Assembly: GCA_033239005.1 (NCBI GenBank)
Contig: BSQZ01000081.1
Coordinates: forward strand, 181,209 to 245,208
Length of the DNA stretch: 64,000 bases
Source: Lamellibrachia satsuma
Taxonomy: Eukaryota; Annelida; Polychaeta; Sabellida; Siboglinidae
Direction of reading: 5' to 3'
Shown: positions 51,336 through 63,335 of the stretch, in pieces
How positions within the stretch are numbered: the stretch's first letter is position 1
Layout of the letters: every line of letters begins with the position of its first letter
The notes under the pieces: model-generated
What the model saw: only the letters and a program-made list of their open reading frames with translations
Told to the model about the DNA's origin: nothing
Databases searched by the model: none
Made by a program: the position numbers and the translations under genes

Positions 51336-52669
51336 TTTCGCGACACAGGCGACTAACCCTGCGACATTTGTTTTCTTGGATATTTTATTCCGCCATTTTC
51401 TTTCAGTTTAAACACATTGGTTCATATAAATGCTTGTTAAAAATGTGAATTTGACGAATCTGATTTTTCAGAAAAACTGACACACCCTCATCTCTACACC
51501 ATCGGTCGCCAAGCCAATTGACAGCTGCGTGTCTTGTTATGACATTGCCTGGCCCCAGTAGATTGTCATGTCATCAATTATTGTTAGGAGGGTGGACAAT
51601 CGACAAGACAGAACAAGTAATTTTATAGGTCCAAATCCTAACCCTAATTGTAGGCCTATGCCTAACCTAAACCTAACTCTAACCATACGCCGTTTAGTAC
51701 AACAACATGATTATAGGGAGGACAGCCAACAAGCTAGAACAGCCGTGTTTTAACATGAGAACTGCAGCACTTCCGCTCGGCAACCACTTATAGTAATTTT
51801 GTAAAGCTTGGCTTGGGAATTAACCCGGGAATTTGACATCCTGAGATTATACTCTAGAGCAAAATGTCTATTCTGATATAAGGGAAGGTTGGGACACGTG
51901 ATCATAGGGGAGCTTTGAGCCATCCCCTGTAACTTTGTTAATAACGATCAGTCGCTCCATCTGACGAGTTCTATAGATGCACGTCAGGCTACCTACGACG
52001 TCACGTCCTGCTACCCACGACGTCACGTCCTTTTGACTAATGGCGGATTACAAAAGGCGGGCAAAATCACGACGGTATGTGTTTTTATCTACAAAATATT
52101 TTTTTGTAAATCTAGCGTGTTTTGTTGTTTTTGTTCTCCATCTGCTATACGTAGTGCAATGTTATCAATACTAACATATTGCCAATAACGGATAATAGTT
52201 CTGTAAATGCCTGAAATCCATTTTGGCCCACGTCGCTGGACTACTTTTTAGTAAAACTCATGTTGCGGGTATAATTGTGATCAGGCACCCATGAGCACGG
52301 ATGCATGGGGTCCGATGAGCTGGCTCATGGGTCCCCACATTGACTGGCTCAGCATTCTTCCATATTTGTTTGTGTTCAATATGGCATTCTGAAATTGTCT
52401 GAGTAGTTATATATGATCCATTACGGTTAGTGTTTAGTTTAGAGCCAGTATGGGAGCGGTCGTTATTTATCACACTCAACTGTAAAATAATATTATTGGT
52501 AAACATTTATGCAGAAGAAATTTAAATATTTTGTGCACTGAAAACCTGAACCCACTTCTGATTACTTCCTCACACCTACCCTGGTTAATTATTTGAAGTC
52601 ATTTTGTATTATGGTTAACATTTAGTCATGGATAGAGTACTGGAGATTTATTTGTATCAGTGCTTACAG

Positions 52670-52855
52670 GTCACCGGCTTGACTACGATCATGCGGAATC
52701 GGCCAGAAATGAAGAGGGGTGTGTTCCCTGAAGAAAAGATGAAGGACGCCGTTCACGATATAATTGAAAATCAACGGTTCACTAGAAGCGTGGCGAAGGA
52801 CTTTGGTGTAACCCGATGTACACTTGGTCGTTATGTGAAAAACGCCATGAGGAGT
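52670..52855 (+). pseudogene. pogo-like transposase, N-terminal Psq-type helix-turn-helix
   Basis: From ATG at 52,691: MRNRPEMKRGVFPEEKMKDA, then RFTRSVAKDFGVTRCTLGRY. This is the Psq/CENP-B-type DNA-binding helix-turn-helix that begins pogo and Tigger transposases. A possible acceptor (tgcttacag) precedes it. Immediately after CTLGRYVKN the sequence dissolves into a 13-bp array. Confidence 0.65.
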
Positions 52856-52925
52856 GTACATGAGGAGTGTACACGAGGAGTGTACACGAGGAGTGTACAC
52901 GAGGAGTGTACATGAGGAGTGTACA
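52856..52925. repeat. 13-bp minisatellite, 6 copies
   Basis: The unit gaggagtgtacac (or ...cat) repeats directly after the helix-turn-helix codons of the pogo-like transposase. Confidence 0.9.
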
Positions 52926-53074
52926 TACTGAAGACAGACGCTACAAGAAGTCGTTTGTTTCTAAACAGGCAGGTCTAGGTATACATTATATATTTATAGT
53001 TACTAAAGGCCAATAGTGGAAGATCATCGCAGAAGACAGAGGGAGATGGAGAAAGTTAACAGCGAAAGTGGAAG

Positions 53075-54465
53075 AAGCTACCGAGCGACTTGGACCCCAC
53101 TCCGCAAGGGAGCAAGGGGAAGAAGCTACCGAGCGACTTGGACCCCACCCCACAAGGGAGCAAGGGGAAGAAGCTACCGAGCGACTTGGACCCCACCCCA
53201 CAAGGGAGCAAGGGGAAGAAGCTACCGAGCGACTTGGACCCCACCCCGCAAGGGAGCAAGGGGAAGAAGCTACCGAGCGACTGGGACCCCACCCGCAAGG
53301 GAGCAAGGGGAAGAAGCTACCGAGCGACTGGGACCCCACCCCTCAAGGGAGCAAGGGGAAGAAGCTACCGAGCGACTTGGACCCCACCCCGCAAGGGAGC
53401 AAGGGGAAGAAGCTACCGAGCGACTGGGACCCCACCCCGCAAGGAAGCAAGGGGAAGAACCTACCGAGCGACTTGGACCCCACCCCGCAAGGGAGCAAGG
53501 GAAGAAGCTACCGAGCAACTTGGACCCCACCCGCAAGGGAGCAAGGGGAAGAAGCTACCGAGCGACTTGGACCCCATCCCGCAAGGGAGCAAGGGGAAGA
53601 AGCTACCGAGCGACTGGGACCCCACCCGCAAGGGAGCAAGGGGAAGAAGCTACCGAGCGACTGGGACCCCACCCCGCAAGGGAGCAAGGGGAAGAAGCTA
53701 CCGAGCGACTGGGAACCCACCCCACAAGGGAGCAAGGGGAAGAAGCTACCGAGCGACTTGGACCCCATCCCGCAAGGGAGCAAGGGGAAGAAGCTACCGA
53801 GCGACTTGGACCCCACCCCGCAAGGGAGCAAGGGGAAGAAGCTACCGAGCGACTGGGACCCCACCCGCAAGGGAGCAAGGGGAAGAAGCTACCGAGCGAC
53901 TGGGACCCCACCCGCAAGGGAGCAAGGGGAAGAAGCTACCAAGCGACTGGGACCCCACCCCGCAAGGGAGCAAGGGGAAGAAGCTACTGAGCGACTGGGA
54001 ACCCACCCCGCAAGGGAGCAAGGGGAAGAAGCTACCGAACGACTTGGACCCCACCCGCAAGGGAGCAAGGGGAAGAAGCTACCGAACGACTGGGAACCCA
54101 CCCCACAAGGGAGCAAGGGGAAGAAGCTACCGAACGACTGGGACCCCACCCCGCAAGGGAGCAAGGGGAAGAAGCTACCGAGCGACTGGGAACCCACCCC
54201 ACAAGGGAGCAAGGGGAAGAAGCTACCGAACGACTGGGAACCCACCCCACAAGGGAGCAAGGGGAAGAAGCTACCGAACGACTGGGACCCCACCCCGCAA
54301 GGGAGCAAGGGGAAGAAGCTACCGAACGACTTGGACCCCACCCCACAAGGGAGCAAGGGGAAGAAGCTACCGAACGACTTGGACCCCACCCCACAAGGGA
54401 GCAAGGGGAAGAAGCTACCGAACGACTTGGACCCCACCCCACAAGGGAGCAAGGGGAAGAAGAAG
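53075..54465. repeat. 48-bp minisatellite, about 29 copies, with directional variants
   Basis: The unit contains ccgagcgacttggaccccac, then cccgcaagggagcaagggga and agaagcta. Some units lack one C (47 bp). Units before about 54,020 mostly read gagcgac, and units after it mostly gaacgac, so the variants are not mixed evenly. Open frames of about 470-480 codons on the plus strand are by-products. It lies inside the pogo-like element. Confidence 0.96.
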
Positions 54466-54479
54466 AGAGAATACATTTT

Positions 54480-54575
54480 GTGTCTGGATATTTATATAAC
54501 CCTATGTACGTAGGGCCTACATGCGTACGTACATGTGTACGTGCATGTGTACGTACACGTGTACGTACTGACGTA
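54480..54575. repeat. ACGT-rich microsatellite
   Basis: Repeated gtacgtacatgtgtacgtgc-type words, largely self-complementary. Confidence 0.8.
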
Positions 54576-54629
54576 TGTCACCTCGTCTATCCATTGATTT
54601 AATGTTCTGCATGTCTACTGCTTCCAGGT

Positions 54630-54795
54630 GTTTACCGACGCTGAGGAGGAAGCCTTGTCGACTGATCACACAATCGAAGATGTTTTATGGTCTAACTCGG
54701 TGTGCTACTAGGCGACTAGCATACGAGTACACTGGGCGAAATGGAAACACATGCCCATCATGCCAATAAAATGGCGGGTTGATTGGTTGCATGGT
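54630..54795 (+). pseudogene. pogo-like transposase, middle piece
   Basis: VFTDAEEEALSTD, then (frameshift) GLTRCATRRLAYEYTGRNG, a stop, and (frameshift) WRVDWLHGFFK. The order (F..AEE.AL, A.RLAYEYA, G.DWL.GF.KRH) is that of the CENP-B-type second DNA-binding domain of pogo/Tigger transposases. The sequence stops where the LINE copy begins. Confidence 0.6.
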
Positions 54796-54799
54796 TTCT

Positions 54800-57586
54800 T
54801 TAAGCCAAGATTAACAAGATTTAACAAGATTTGCCATCCAAACCAAAGGCCCAGATGGCAAGTGGACAAGGAAGCCATTGGCTTATCGAGAGTCCAACAA
54901 TGTTCATCTACTTATAACCCGCCCTCCTGAGATATGTGTCAACCTTGTTTTTAAACATATTCACGCTGCAACCAGTTACACAATCTGTAGACAATTTGTT
55001 CCATTCATTTATTGTCCTCTGTGAGAACGAGTGCTTCCTGATGTCCAATCTACACTGATCCTTTACTAATTTTACCTCATGTCCTCTAGTTCTGCTATCC
55101 TTCTTGAGTGAGAAAAACATATTTCTATAAATATTTTCATACCCATTCAATATCTTAAAAACTTCAATCTGATCTCCTCTTAACCTCCTTGTCTCTAGAG
55201 TTGTTAAACCACATTCTTCCAGGCGTTCTTCATAACTAAGGTCTCTAAGTTCTGGAATCATTTTAGTTGCTCTCCTTTGTATGCGTTCAAGCGTATCTAT
55301 ATCCTTACGATATGGTCTCCATGCTTGTATACAGTATTCTAAATGAGGTCTAACTATTGCTTTATAAAGAGGTATAATTAACTTTTTCCCCTGTACGTTA
55401 TGTTTCTTCTAATCAATCCAAGAATTTGATTACCCTTTGAAGCTGCAATACCACACTGCTCTGACACTTTCATATCAGCGCTTATTGTAACTCCTAAGTC
55501 CTTTTCTTTTACAGTAGTACCCAGAACAGTATCTCCCATTTTATAGTTTACATTCAAGTTCCCATGTCCTGTATGTAGGCATTTACATTTCCCAAAATTG
55601 AACAGCATCTGCCATTTCTCAGACCATTTCACTAATCTGTCTAGATCGTTTTGTAGATGTTGTTTATCACCATCAGTATTAACCTTTCTAAACAGTTTTG
55701 TGTCATCCGCAAATTTCAGTACGTTACTTGTTATACTGTCGTCCAAGTCATTGATATATATTAAGAATAATATAGGTCCTAATACTGATCCTTGAGGTAC
55801 CCCACTCAAAACCGATTTCCAATTTGAAACTTCTCCATCTACTACAACTCGTTGTCTTCTGTCAGTCAGCCAGTGTTCTATCCAGTCAGTTATGCTATCC
55901 CCGATACCATGGGCCTTTAATTTAAGTAGTAATCTTTGATGTGGCACTTTGTCAAAAGCTTTCTGAAAATCTAAGTAGATAATATCTACTGGCGATCCCA
56001 CGTCTATCCACTTAGTGATTTCTTCCAAAAAACATAACATATTTGTTAAGCATGACCTCGCTTTAAGGAATCCATGTTGACATGAATTTAATAATTTATA
56101 CTTAACGAGGAAGTCCACCATATGATCTTTAATAAACCTTTCTAATAATTTACAAATCACTGACGTTAAACTCACTGGTCTGTAATTTTCTGACTTATTT
56201 CTGGAACCCTTTTTAAATAATGGTATGATGTTTGCTTCTTTCCATTCAAACGGAACAACTCCCTATTTTAATGACAAATTGAATACTCTTGCAAGTGATA
56301 TACTGATTTGTTCTACTGTTTCCATTAGTAATTTTGGAGGAATCCCATCCACTCCCGGTGATTTGTTATCCTTCATTGCCTTTATTTTCTTAGCTACCAA
56401 TTCTGGAGTTACAACTAACGGACCTAAATAATCAGATTTAGCCTCCTGAAATTTAGCATCAGCAACTGGTAATGAACTAATATCTTCTTTGGTAAACACT
56501 GAACTGAAGTAACCATTTAGGTCTTCCGCCATTAAAACCCCCTGTGATACTATATTTCCAGCACTGTCTTCTAGAGGTCAAACCTTGTCTTGTACGTTTT
56601 GTTTACTCCTGACACATGCATACAAACTCTTGCTGTCATGTTTTATGTTACATGCTAGTTTTTGCTCATAGCTTCTTTTAGATTGTCTGATTTCAGTTGT
56701 AGCTGCATTAAGTGCCTCTTTGTAATTTGCATAGTCTTCTTCCTTTCTGGTACGCCTATAAACCCTCCACATAGTTTGTTTTAACACTATTTTTTTTAAT
56801 AGCCTCTTTTGTTTCTTTCTACACCGTTTTCCTTTTTTTGGAAGGGAACAAATTTATCGATGATACTCTCAATTTCGTTTTTTAGAATATTCCAACATTC
56901 AATTGCGGTCTTATTCATCAGCATGTTATCCCCATCTAGCTTTGCTAAGTATTTTCTCATATCTTTGTAGTTACCTTTGTGGAAGTTTCTCTTGTACGCT
57001 TTCTTATTTTTACTTTCTGATTTTACATTGATGTCAAAATGTATTTGATTATGGTCACTGTTACCCAATGGTTCAAATATTTTTACATTGTCCACTAATT
57101 CTTTTTGTGATGACAAAACTAGTTCTAATACATTTTCTCCCCTGGTTGGTTCTAGCACGTGCTGAGTAAGAAAGCTATCCTGGATTAAAAATAGAAATTG
57201 TTGGTCGTCAGTCCCTGTGCTCTCTAGAGAATTCCATTGTATGTGTCCATGGTTAAAATCTCCCATTATGATACAATCCCCTTTACTAACTTCCTTTATA
57301 GCGTCTTTTATTTTTGTGTTGTCCTCTTCGTTTATGTTTGGACTTCGGTAAACTAATCCAACAATTAATTTTGAATTTCCTTAAACAATCTGCACCAAAC
57401 AGCTTCATCGCAATCAGCTTCCCTTTCTAGTTTTATTTTATAAGCCTGAATAGATTCTTTAACATATAAAATAACTCCCCCGCCCATTCTTCCTATTCGA
57501 TCTTTCCTAAACATTAGTATCCGGTCAGTCCCAATTCACCATCTGATATATATGTGTTGGCCCACGATTCAGTTATACCAATTATG
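54800..57586 (-). mobile_element. CR1-like LINE, copy 2, 5'-truncated, inserted in the pogo-like element
   Basis: The minus strand repeats the LINE of 24,612-27,600 from GITESWAN to the AGYK terminus and the 3' tail with repeated cttgttaa words. The 3' end lies at about 54,800. In the last 117 residues I count 6 differences between the two copies. Frameshifts or stops fall near 55,380, 56,175, 56,270, 56,560 and 56,790, so the copy is dead. It separates the middle and DDE pieces of the pogo-like transposase. Confidence 0.9.
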
Positions 57587-57619
57587 TTATCTGTAGGCAT
57601 GCATATGAATCGCGCCAGA

Positions 57620-58010
57620 TATAGGATTTAGATGAAACTGGTTTGACAACCGTTCAGAAACCTGGCAAAGTGTTGACCCAAAAGGGACAGAAACAGGTTG
57701 ATCAGATAACTTCAGCTGAACGCGGCACCTTTGTGACCCTTTGTTGCTGCATAAATGCTGTTGGTCATGTGTTGCCCCCGCCTAATTATATTTCCACGTG
57801 TAAACTTCCGCGATCACATGATAAATGGGGCTCCAAATGGAAGTCTTGGTCTTGCCACCCAGTCTGGATGGATGAATTCTTAATTGTTTCCCAAGGTACT
57901 TGAGCACTTCATAGAGCACATGGATGTATCTGTAACGAAACGTGGAGTTCTAGTCATAGATAACCATGCAAGTCATATTTCTATAGAGGTGATGTAAATG
58001 GCGCGAGAAA
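57620..58010 (+). pseudogene. pogo-like transposase, DDE catalytic piece
   Basis: LDETGLTTVQKPGKVL carries the first catalytic Asp (codon 57,631). SAERGTFVTLCCCINAVGHV follows. After a frameshift near 57,895 comes LEHFIEHMDV, then GVLVIDNHASHISIEVM with the second Asp (codon 57,959). The third catalytic residue and about 100 residues after it are missing. This is the DDE_1 fold of pogo/Tigger/jerky proteins. Not functional. Confidence 0.75.
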
Positions 58011-58029
58011 ACATGCGTTGATATGAATA

Positions 58030-58135
58030 CACCTGCGACAGAACCAGCACCTTTGACCAGTCAAGGGTCACCAGCACCTTTGACCAGTCAAGGGTCACCA
58101 GCAGCATCGACCAGTCAAGGGTCACCAGCAGCATC
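58030..58135. repeat. 27-bp repeat, about 4 copies
   Basis: ccagcacctttgaccagtca plus agggtca (later copies gcagcatcgacc) repeats. In plus frame it gives SQGSPAPLT/SQGSPAAST, probably within the former transposase C-terminal linker. Confidence 0.85.
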
Positions 58136-58169
58136 TACTAGTGAAGGATTACGAGCAGCGTCAAGTCCC

Positions 58170-58575
58170 TGTTCAAAGGTTCACCTGAGTCATCTGAGAG
58201 GCACCCGCCTGAGGACCTATGGCCATACCCGTAAAGGTTCACCAGAGTCATCTGAGAGGCACCCGCCTGAGGACCTATGGCCATACCCGCAAAGGTTCAC
58301 CTGAGTCATCTGAGAGGCACCCGCCAGAGGACCTATGGCCATACCCGTAAAGGTTCACCTGAGTCATCTGAGAGGCACCCGCCTGAGGACCTATGGCCAT
58401 ACCCGTAAAGGTTCACCTGAGTCATCTGAGAGGCACCCGCCTGAGGACCTATGGCCATACCCGTAAAGGTTCACCTGAGTCATCTGAGAGGCACCCGCCT
58501 GAGGACCTATGGCCGTACCCGTAAAGGTTCACCTGAGTCATCTGAGAGGCACCCGCTTGAGGACCTATGGCCGTA
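58170..58575. repeat. 58-bp minisatellite, 7 copies
   Basis: Units starting gtaaaggttcacctgagtca recur at 58-bp steps (58,231, 58,289, 58,347). The first copy reads HPPEDLWPYP, which resembles a proline-rich transposase tail. The period breaks the reading frame. Confidence 0.94.
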
Positions 58576-58839
58576 CCTGAAGGCAGCTCCATGAAAAGCA
58601 ACTGCAACAAAACGGAAAAAAAGAAAATCGGTCATCATCACCGACACTGCCGAGAAGGAAGTGTTACTAAACAGAAGAAAGGTAAACATTGTCACAAAAC
58701 CAAGGAGGGTGAAGAAAACATGTCTACCTTTCGTATAGGACAAACATGTCGACCCGGACGCGAGCAGGCCAGGAACAGGTCACACAGACATCGACATCGA
58801 CAGGCAAGATGAAAGGGACATATGAGACACGGATTTGGA

Positions 58840-59060
58840 AGATGACAAGCAAAATGAACATCATGCGGATCTCCACATCCACAAAGACGAGTATGTAGTT
58901 GTGTCATACACTGGAAAAAACAGTCCTTAATTACATCGGCTTGGTGTTGGATGAAGGATGGAGTCATTCAAGTTCGCTTCTCGTGGAAGGTACACAAGAT
59001 AGACAATGCTTATGTAGATCCGGTTGTCGAGGACATCCATGCTGTGCCTGTAACACCAGG
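58840..59060 (+). pseudogene. pogo-like transposase, C-terminal piece
   Basis: DEYVVVSYTGKNSP, then (after a stop and a shift) GVIQVRFSWKVHKIDNAYV and VVEDIHAVPV. This resembles the C-terminal domain often found at the end of pogo-type transposases (GDFV.V.Y.GK ... F..PDVEDI..VP). It is preceded by a Lys/His-rich stretch (58,590-58,740). Confidence 0.5.
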
Positions 59061-59094
59061 TAGTGCTTCATTGACCGGTAGTTGAGCAATGTCC

Positions 59095-59560
59095 TACCAA
59101 GAGAACTACAGGAATTAAGTGGTTTCCTGTAAACCTGGAAAACTACCTTGTCAAATAAGAAGAGATGTGACAATAAGCTAATATATATCTTGCAGGTAGC
59201 TTGGGATAATTAAACATAACTTAGACAATTGATATTAATTACAAACATTTGTTATCCCGCCCCCCCAAAACAAGGAGTTATGGGTGGCAAGCCTGGTGTC
59301 GAGATCATCCTTTCTATGCCAGTAGTGGCAATGTAGTGTTACCAAAACCGGTGAGAATTACAGGAATTAAGCGGTTTCAAGTAAACCGGAAAAGCTACAA
59401 TAAAAACTAGGAAGATACTTGATAGTAAATATGTTGTATGGTGGTAATTAAACTTATAACTTAGTTTGACATAATTGGCAATAATTGCAAACATTCGCTG
59501 ATACAAATTTTTTTCAAGAAGCGGAGTTACGCGTAACATGCATGTACAGTAAAACCATGA
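59095..59560. repeat. Diverged tandem duplication, about 240 bp
   Basis: The phrase ctacaggaattaagtggttt (59,107) recurs as ttacaggaattaagcggttt (59,356), and following segments (ataacttag, caaacatttgtta/caaacattcgctg) correspond in order. Confidence 0.65.
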
Positions 59561-59696
59561 ATGTAATATTTAATATAAGGTTTGTTAAATAACACAGAAT
59601 ATGTACTACACGTTTATGGTAGTAAAAATTACATGTTCAACTCATTGTTTTGTTTTAAATGTAAAATTGGTAATCTAGTTCAAGGGACCCCACATG

Positions 59697-59735
59697 ATGG
59701 TTCAAGGGACCCACTCGTGGGGTCCCTTGAACCAT
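59697..59735. other. Perfect 16-bp hairpin
   Basis: atggttcaagggaccc and gggtcccttgaaccat flank a 7-nt loop. A further direct copy of ttcaagggacccca lies just to the left (about 59,679). It lies near the right end of the pogo-like element. Confidence 0.85.
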
Positions 59736-59916
59736 TACACAAATTTGCATATACCTTGAATTTGACAAATCCCAGCTCGATACATTTCTAGACCCCTTTA
59801 GAGGACATTCATATGTGTACGACAGAGCAACTTTCGTGTTAAAACATACATATGTTTTTGTTTTATAGCTAAAAATGTGAAAAGTGGCTCATAGGTCCAA
59901 CCAACCTTCCCCTACT

Positions 59917-60324
59917 GTGTGACATGAAATAATTTGATTGGTTTACATATAATATGTATTTCTGATTTATATTGTACGTGAGTTCTTAATTTGTTTCCAC
60001 CATCATTTCTTCCAAGTTTTCTGTTTGTTATGTCAAACCAATTTTTTTTACATCATTCAGACATACATGTGACCCATTGGCGGAAGGTGGTGACTGCCTG
60101 ACCGGACTGTGTACCAAATAAAACTGATAACCTGACATCTGCTGTGTCTTACTTTACTGTATTTTGACTGTATCATTGAAATACAAGCTCCGAATCTCGA
60201 TACAAAATGTACACAAACAAATTAAGATCTGCCGAAAGGCGTATTACAGTAAACTGCAGAACAAGAGAAGAAACTGAAGAATAATGGGCTGTATTGAACA
60301 CTGTCATTCGTAAACAACCCCCAA
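59917..60324. other. Intergenic DNA, nothing recognised
   Basis: No domain-bearing frame or element end beyond the preceding transposon. Confidence 0.35.
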
Positions 60325-62300
60325 TGATCTAGTATCCTACCCATATAATGTGTGGAGATAGAGACAATGATCTAGTATCCTACGCATATAATGTGTGGAG
60401 ATAGAGACAATGATCTAGTATCCTACCCATATAATGTGTCGAAATAGAGACAATGATCTAGTATCCTACCCATATAATGTGTCGAGATAGAGACAATGAT
60501 CTAGTATCCTACCCATATAATGGGTGGAGATAGAGACAGTGATCTAGTATCCTACCCATATAATATGTGGAGATAGAGACAATGATCTAGTATCCTACCC
60601 ATATAATGTGTGGAGATAGAGACAATGATCTAGTATCCTACACATATAATTTGTGGAGATAGAGACAATGATCTAGTATCCTACCCATATGATGGGTGGA
60701 GATAGAGACAATGCTCTAGTAGCCTACCCATATAATGGGTGGAGATAGAGACAATGATTTAGTATCCTACCCATATAATGGGTGGAGATAGAGACAATGA
60801 TCTAGTATCCTACCCATATAATGTGTCGAGATAGAGACAATGATCTAGTATCCTACCCATATAATGTGTCGAGATAGAGACAATGATCTAGTATCCTACC
60901 CATATAATGTGTCGAGATAGAGACAATGATCTAGTATCCTATGCATATAATGTGTCGAGATAGAGACAATGATCTAGTATCCTACCTATATAATGTGTTG
61001 AGATAGAGACAATGATCTAGTATCCTACTCATATAATGTGTCGAGATTGAGACAATGATCTAGTATCCTACCCATATAATGTGTCGAGATAGAGACAATG
61101 ATCTAGTATCCTACGCATATAATGTGTGGAGATAGAGACAATGATCTAGTATCCTACCCATATAATGTGTCGAAATAGAGACAATGATCTAGTATCCTAC
61201 CCATATAATGTGTGGAGATAGAGACAATGATCTAGTATCCTACACATATAATGGGTGGAGATAGAGACAGTGATCTAGTATCCTACCCATATAATCTGTG
61301 GAGATAGAGACAATGATCTAGTATCCTACCCATATAATGTGTGGAGATAGAGACAATGATCTAGTATCATACCCATATAATGTGTGGAGATAGAGACAAT
61401 GATCTAGTATCCTACCCATATGGTGGGTGGAGATAGAGACAATGCTCTAGTAGCCTACCCATATAATGGGTGGAGATAGAGACAATGATCTAGTATCCTA
61501 CCCATATAATGGGTGGAGATAGAGACAATGATCTAGTATCCTACCCATATAATGTGTCGAGATAGAGACAATGATCTAGTATCCTACCCATATAATGTGT
61601 CGAGATAGAGACAATGATCTAGTATCCTACCCATATAATGTGTCGAGATAGAGACAATGATCTAGTATCCTACGCATATAATGTGTCGAGATAGAGACAA
61701 TGATCTAGTATCCTACCTATATAATGTGTTGAGATAGAGACAATGATCTAGTATCCTACTCATATAATGTGTCGAGATTGAGACAATGATCTAGTATCCT
61801 ACCCATATAATGTGTCGAGAAAGAGACAATGATCTAGTATCCTACCCATATAATCTGTGGAGATAGAAACAATGATCTAGTATCCTACCCATATAATATG
61901 TCGAGATAGAGACAATGATCTAGTATCCTACCCATATAATGTGTCGAGATAGAGACAATGATCTAGTATCCTACCCATATAATTTGTCGACATAGAGACA
62001 ATGATCTAGTATCCTACTCATATAATGTGTCGACATAGAGACAATGATCTAGTATCCTACCCATATAATGTGTCGAGATAGAGACAATGATCTAGTATCC
62101 TACCCATATAATTTGTCGACATAGAGACAATGATCTAGTATCCTACCCATATAATGGGTGGAGATAGAGACAATGATCTAGTATCCTACCCATATAATGT
62201 GTCGAGATAGAGACAATGATCTAGTATCCTACCCATATAATGTGTGGAGATAGAGACAATGATCTAGTATCCTACCCATATAATATGTGCATGGAGATAG
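60325..62300. repeat. 43-bp minisatellite, about 46 copies, with a 731-bp block duplication
   Basis: The unit contains cctacccatataatgtgtcg then agatagagacaatgatctag plus tat. Rare variants recur exactly 731 bp (17 units) apart: atgctctagtagcc at 60,711 and 61,442, and tcgagattgaga at 61,041 and 61,772. So a block of at least 17 units was duplicated as a whole. Confidence 0.96.
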
Positions 62301-62419
62301 AAACATATGCACCAGTGAAGATATGGCAAATTAACCCAATAAATTCTTTACAAATGTTGGTTAACATTTAGTAAAAAAACATTACAAATCCTGATCAAAA
62401 TACCTCTATTTATGATTAT

Positions 62420-63230
62420 TTAGGATGTACGACTGGAAAATGTCTGTATTTAAAACCTGTTGACAAGCAAGAGGTTATTAAAACTGTAAAAGCGTGTATC
62501 CAAAAGAAATCGACAGATTTTAGTAACACGTTATTGGTGTATTCATTGATCTTAAAAAGGCCTTCGATAAAGTGGGTCACGAAATACTTATCAAAAAGAT
62601 TATTTCCTATGGTGTGCGAGGAGTTGAAAATGATTAGATAAAAAGTTAACTCACTACCAGGAAGCAATTTGTCAAAACCAATGGGTGCACATCGTAGTTG
62701 TTAAATGTAACAAGTGAGGTACTTCAGGGATCCATTTTAGGTCCAAAGTTGTTTGTACTTTATATTAACGATATTTGTAACGTATCAAAACTAGCTAAAT
62801 TTATACTCTGCGGATGATACAAATGTAGTTTATGTCGGTAATGATTTAAAATAACTACGAGCTGTTCTAAATGGTTACTTGCCAAATTGTCTACATGGTT
62901 TTCTGCGAACAAATTATCATTGAACCTGTCAAAAACAAATTACGTGTTATTCCGGAACCGTTCGCCTGATACCGATATTAATCTCGTCATTAATAATCAA
63001 CAAATAACCAGAGTACATATATAACCAAATTTATGGGTGTATACCTATTGATGACGCTCTGAACTGGAAATATAAAAAAAATAAAGTAAGATTAAATTTG
63101 TTGAAAGTTGCAGTAATGATTTACATGGCAAGTTGTCTCATTGATAGAAATGAAATGCATGTATTGTAGAGTTCTTTGTTTTTACCATATTTAAACTACT
63201 GCAGTGAAATATTGGAAAAACACCTCAAAC
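62420..63230 (+). mobile_element. Decayed LINE reverse transcriptase fragment, different family
   Basis: The plus strand gives FIDLKKAFDKVGHEILIKK and IISYGVRGVEND, then VLQGSILGPKLFVLYINDIC, then a broken FADDTN-like box (LCGDDTNVVYVGNDLK), and LSLNLSKTNYVLFRNR. Later comes ALNWKYK and, near the end, PYLNYCSEI. This is the reverse transcriptase core and start of the C-terminal region of a Jockey/I-type LINE. Stops and frameshifts are frequent. Its motifs differ from the CR1-like copies, so it is a separate family. Confidence 0.75.
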
Positions 63231-63254
63231 ATTCATAGCATTACTGTACTCTAA

Positions 63255-63335
63255 AAACAGATTGGTTGATAAAACAACCAATCTAATTGGTTGGCCCAAT
63301 ATTGGTTGTATATTGGTTGATTTAACCAATATATC
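63255..63335. promoter_or_regulatory. Cluster of seven CCAAT/ATTGG boxes
   Basis: Within about 75 bp there are four ATTGG (63,261, 63,286, 63,301, 63,312) and three CCAAT words, in both orientations, about 280-350 bp upstream of the ATG at 63,612. CCAAT boxes bind NF-Y in animals. A role in that gene is inferred from position only. The cluster is also partly palindromic. Confidence 0.35.

Larger units (their letters stand above)
51879..59916 (+). mobile_element. pogo-like (Tc1/mariner superfamily) DNA transposon, heavily interrupted
   Basis: Candidate inverted ends are agggaaggttggg (51,881) on the left and ccaaccttcccct (59,901-59,913) on the right, with TA near each border and gagcc/ggctc further in. 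Between them lie, in plus orientation, an N-terminal helix-turn-helix piece (52,670-52,855), a middle piece (54,630-54,795), a DDE piece (57,620-58,010) and a C-terminal piece (58,850-59,060). The length of about 8 kb is explained by a 48-bp array, smaller arrays and a 2.8-kb LINE copy inside. Confidence 0.6.

Noticed and set aside
51636..51690. Interstitial telomere repeats (cctaaccctaa words; also near 23,250, 28,040 and 29,050)
   Set aside because: Only one to three imperfect units at each place. Two of the sites lie in the foldback element arms.
52040..52074. A first transposase exon (MADYKRRAKSR) with a GTATGT donor, upstream of the helix-turn-helix piece
   Set aside because: Its phase does not fit the acceptor at 52,669, and the join would meet a stop.
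53068..54513. Open frames of 470-480 codons on the plus strand
   Set aside because: They are produced by a 48-bp array (multiple of three) and shift frame at every 47-bp unit.
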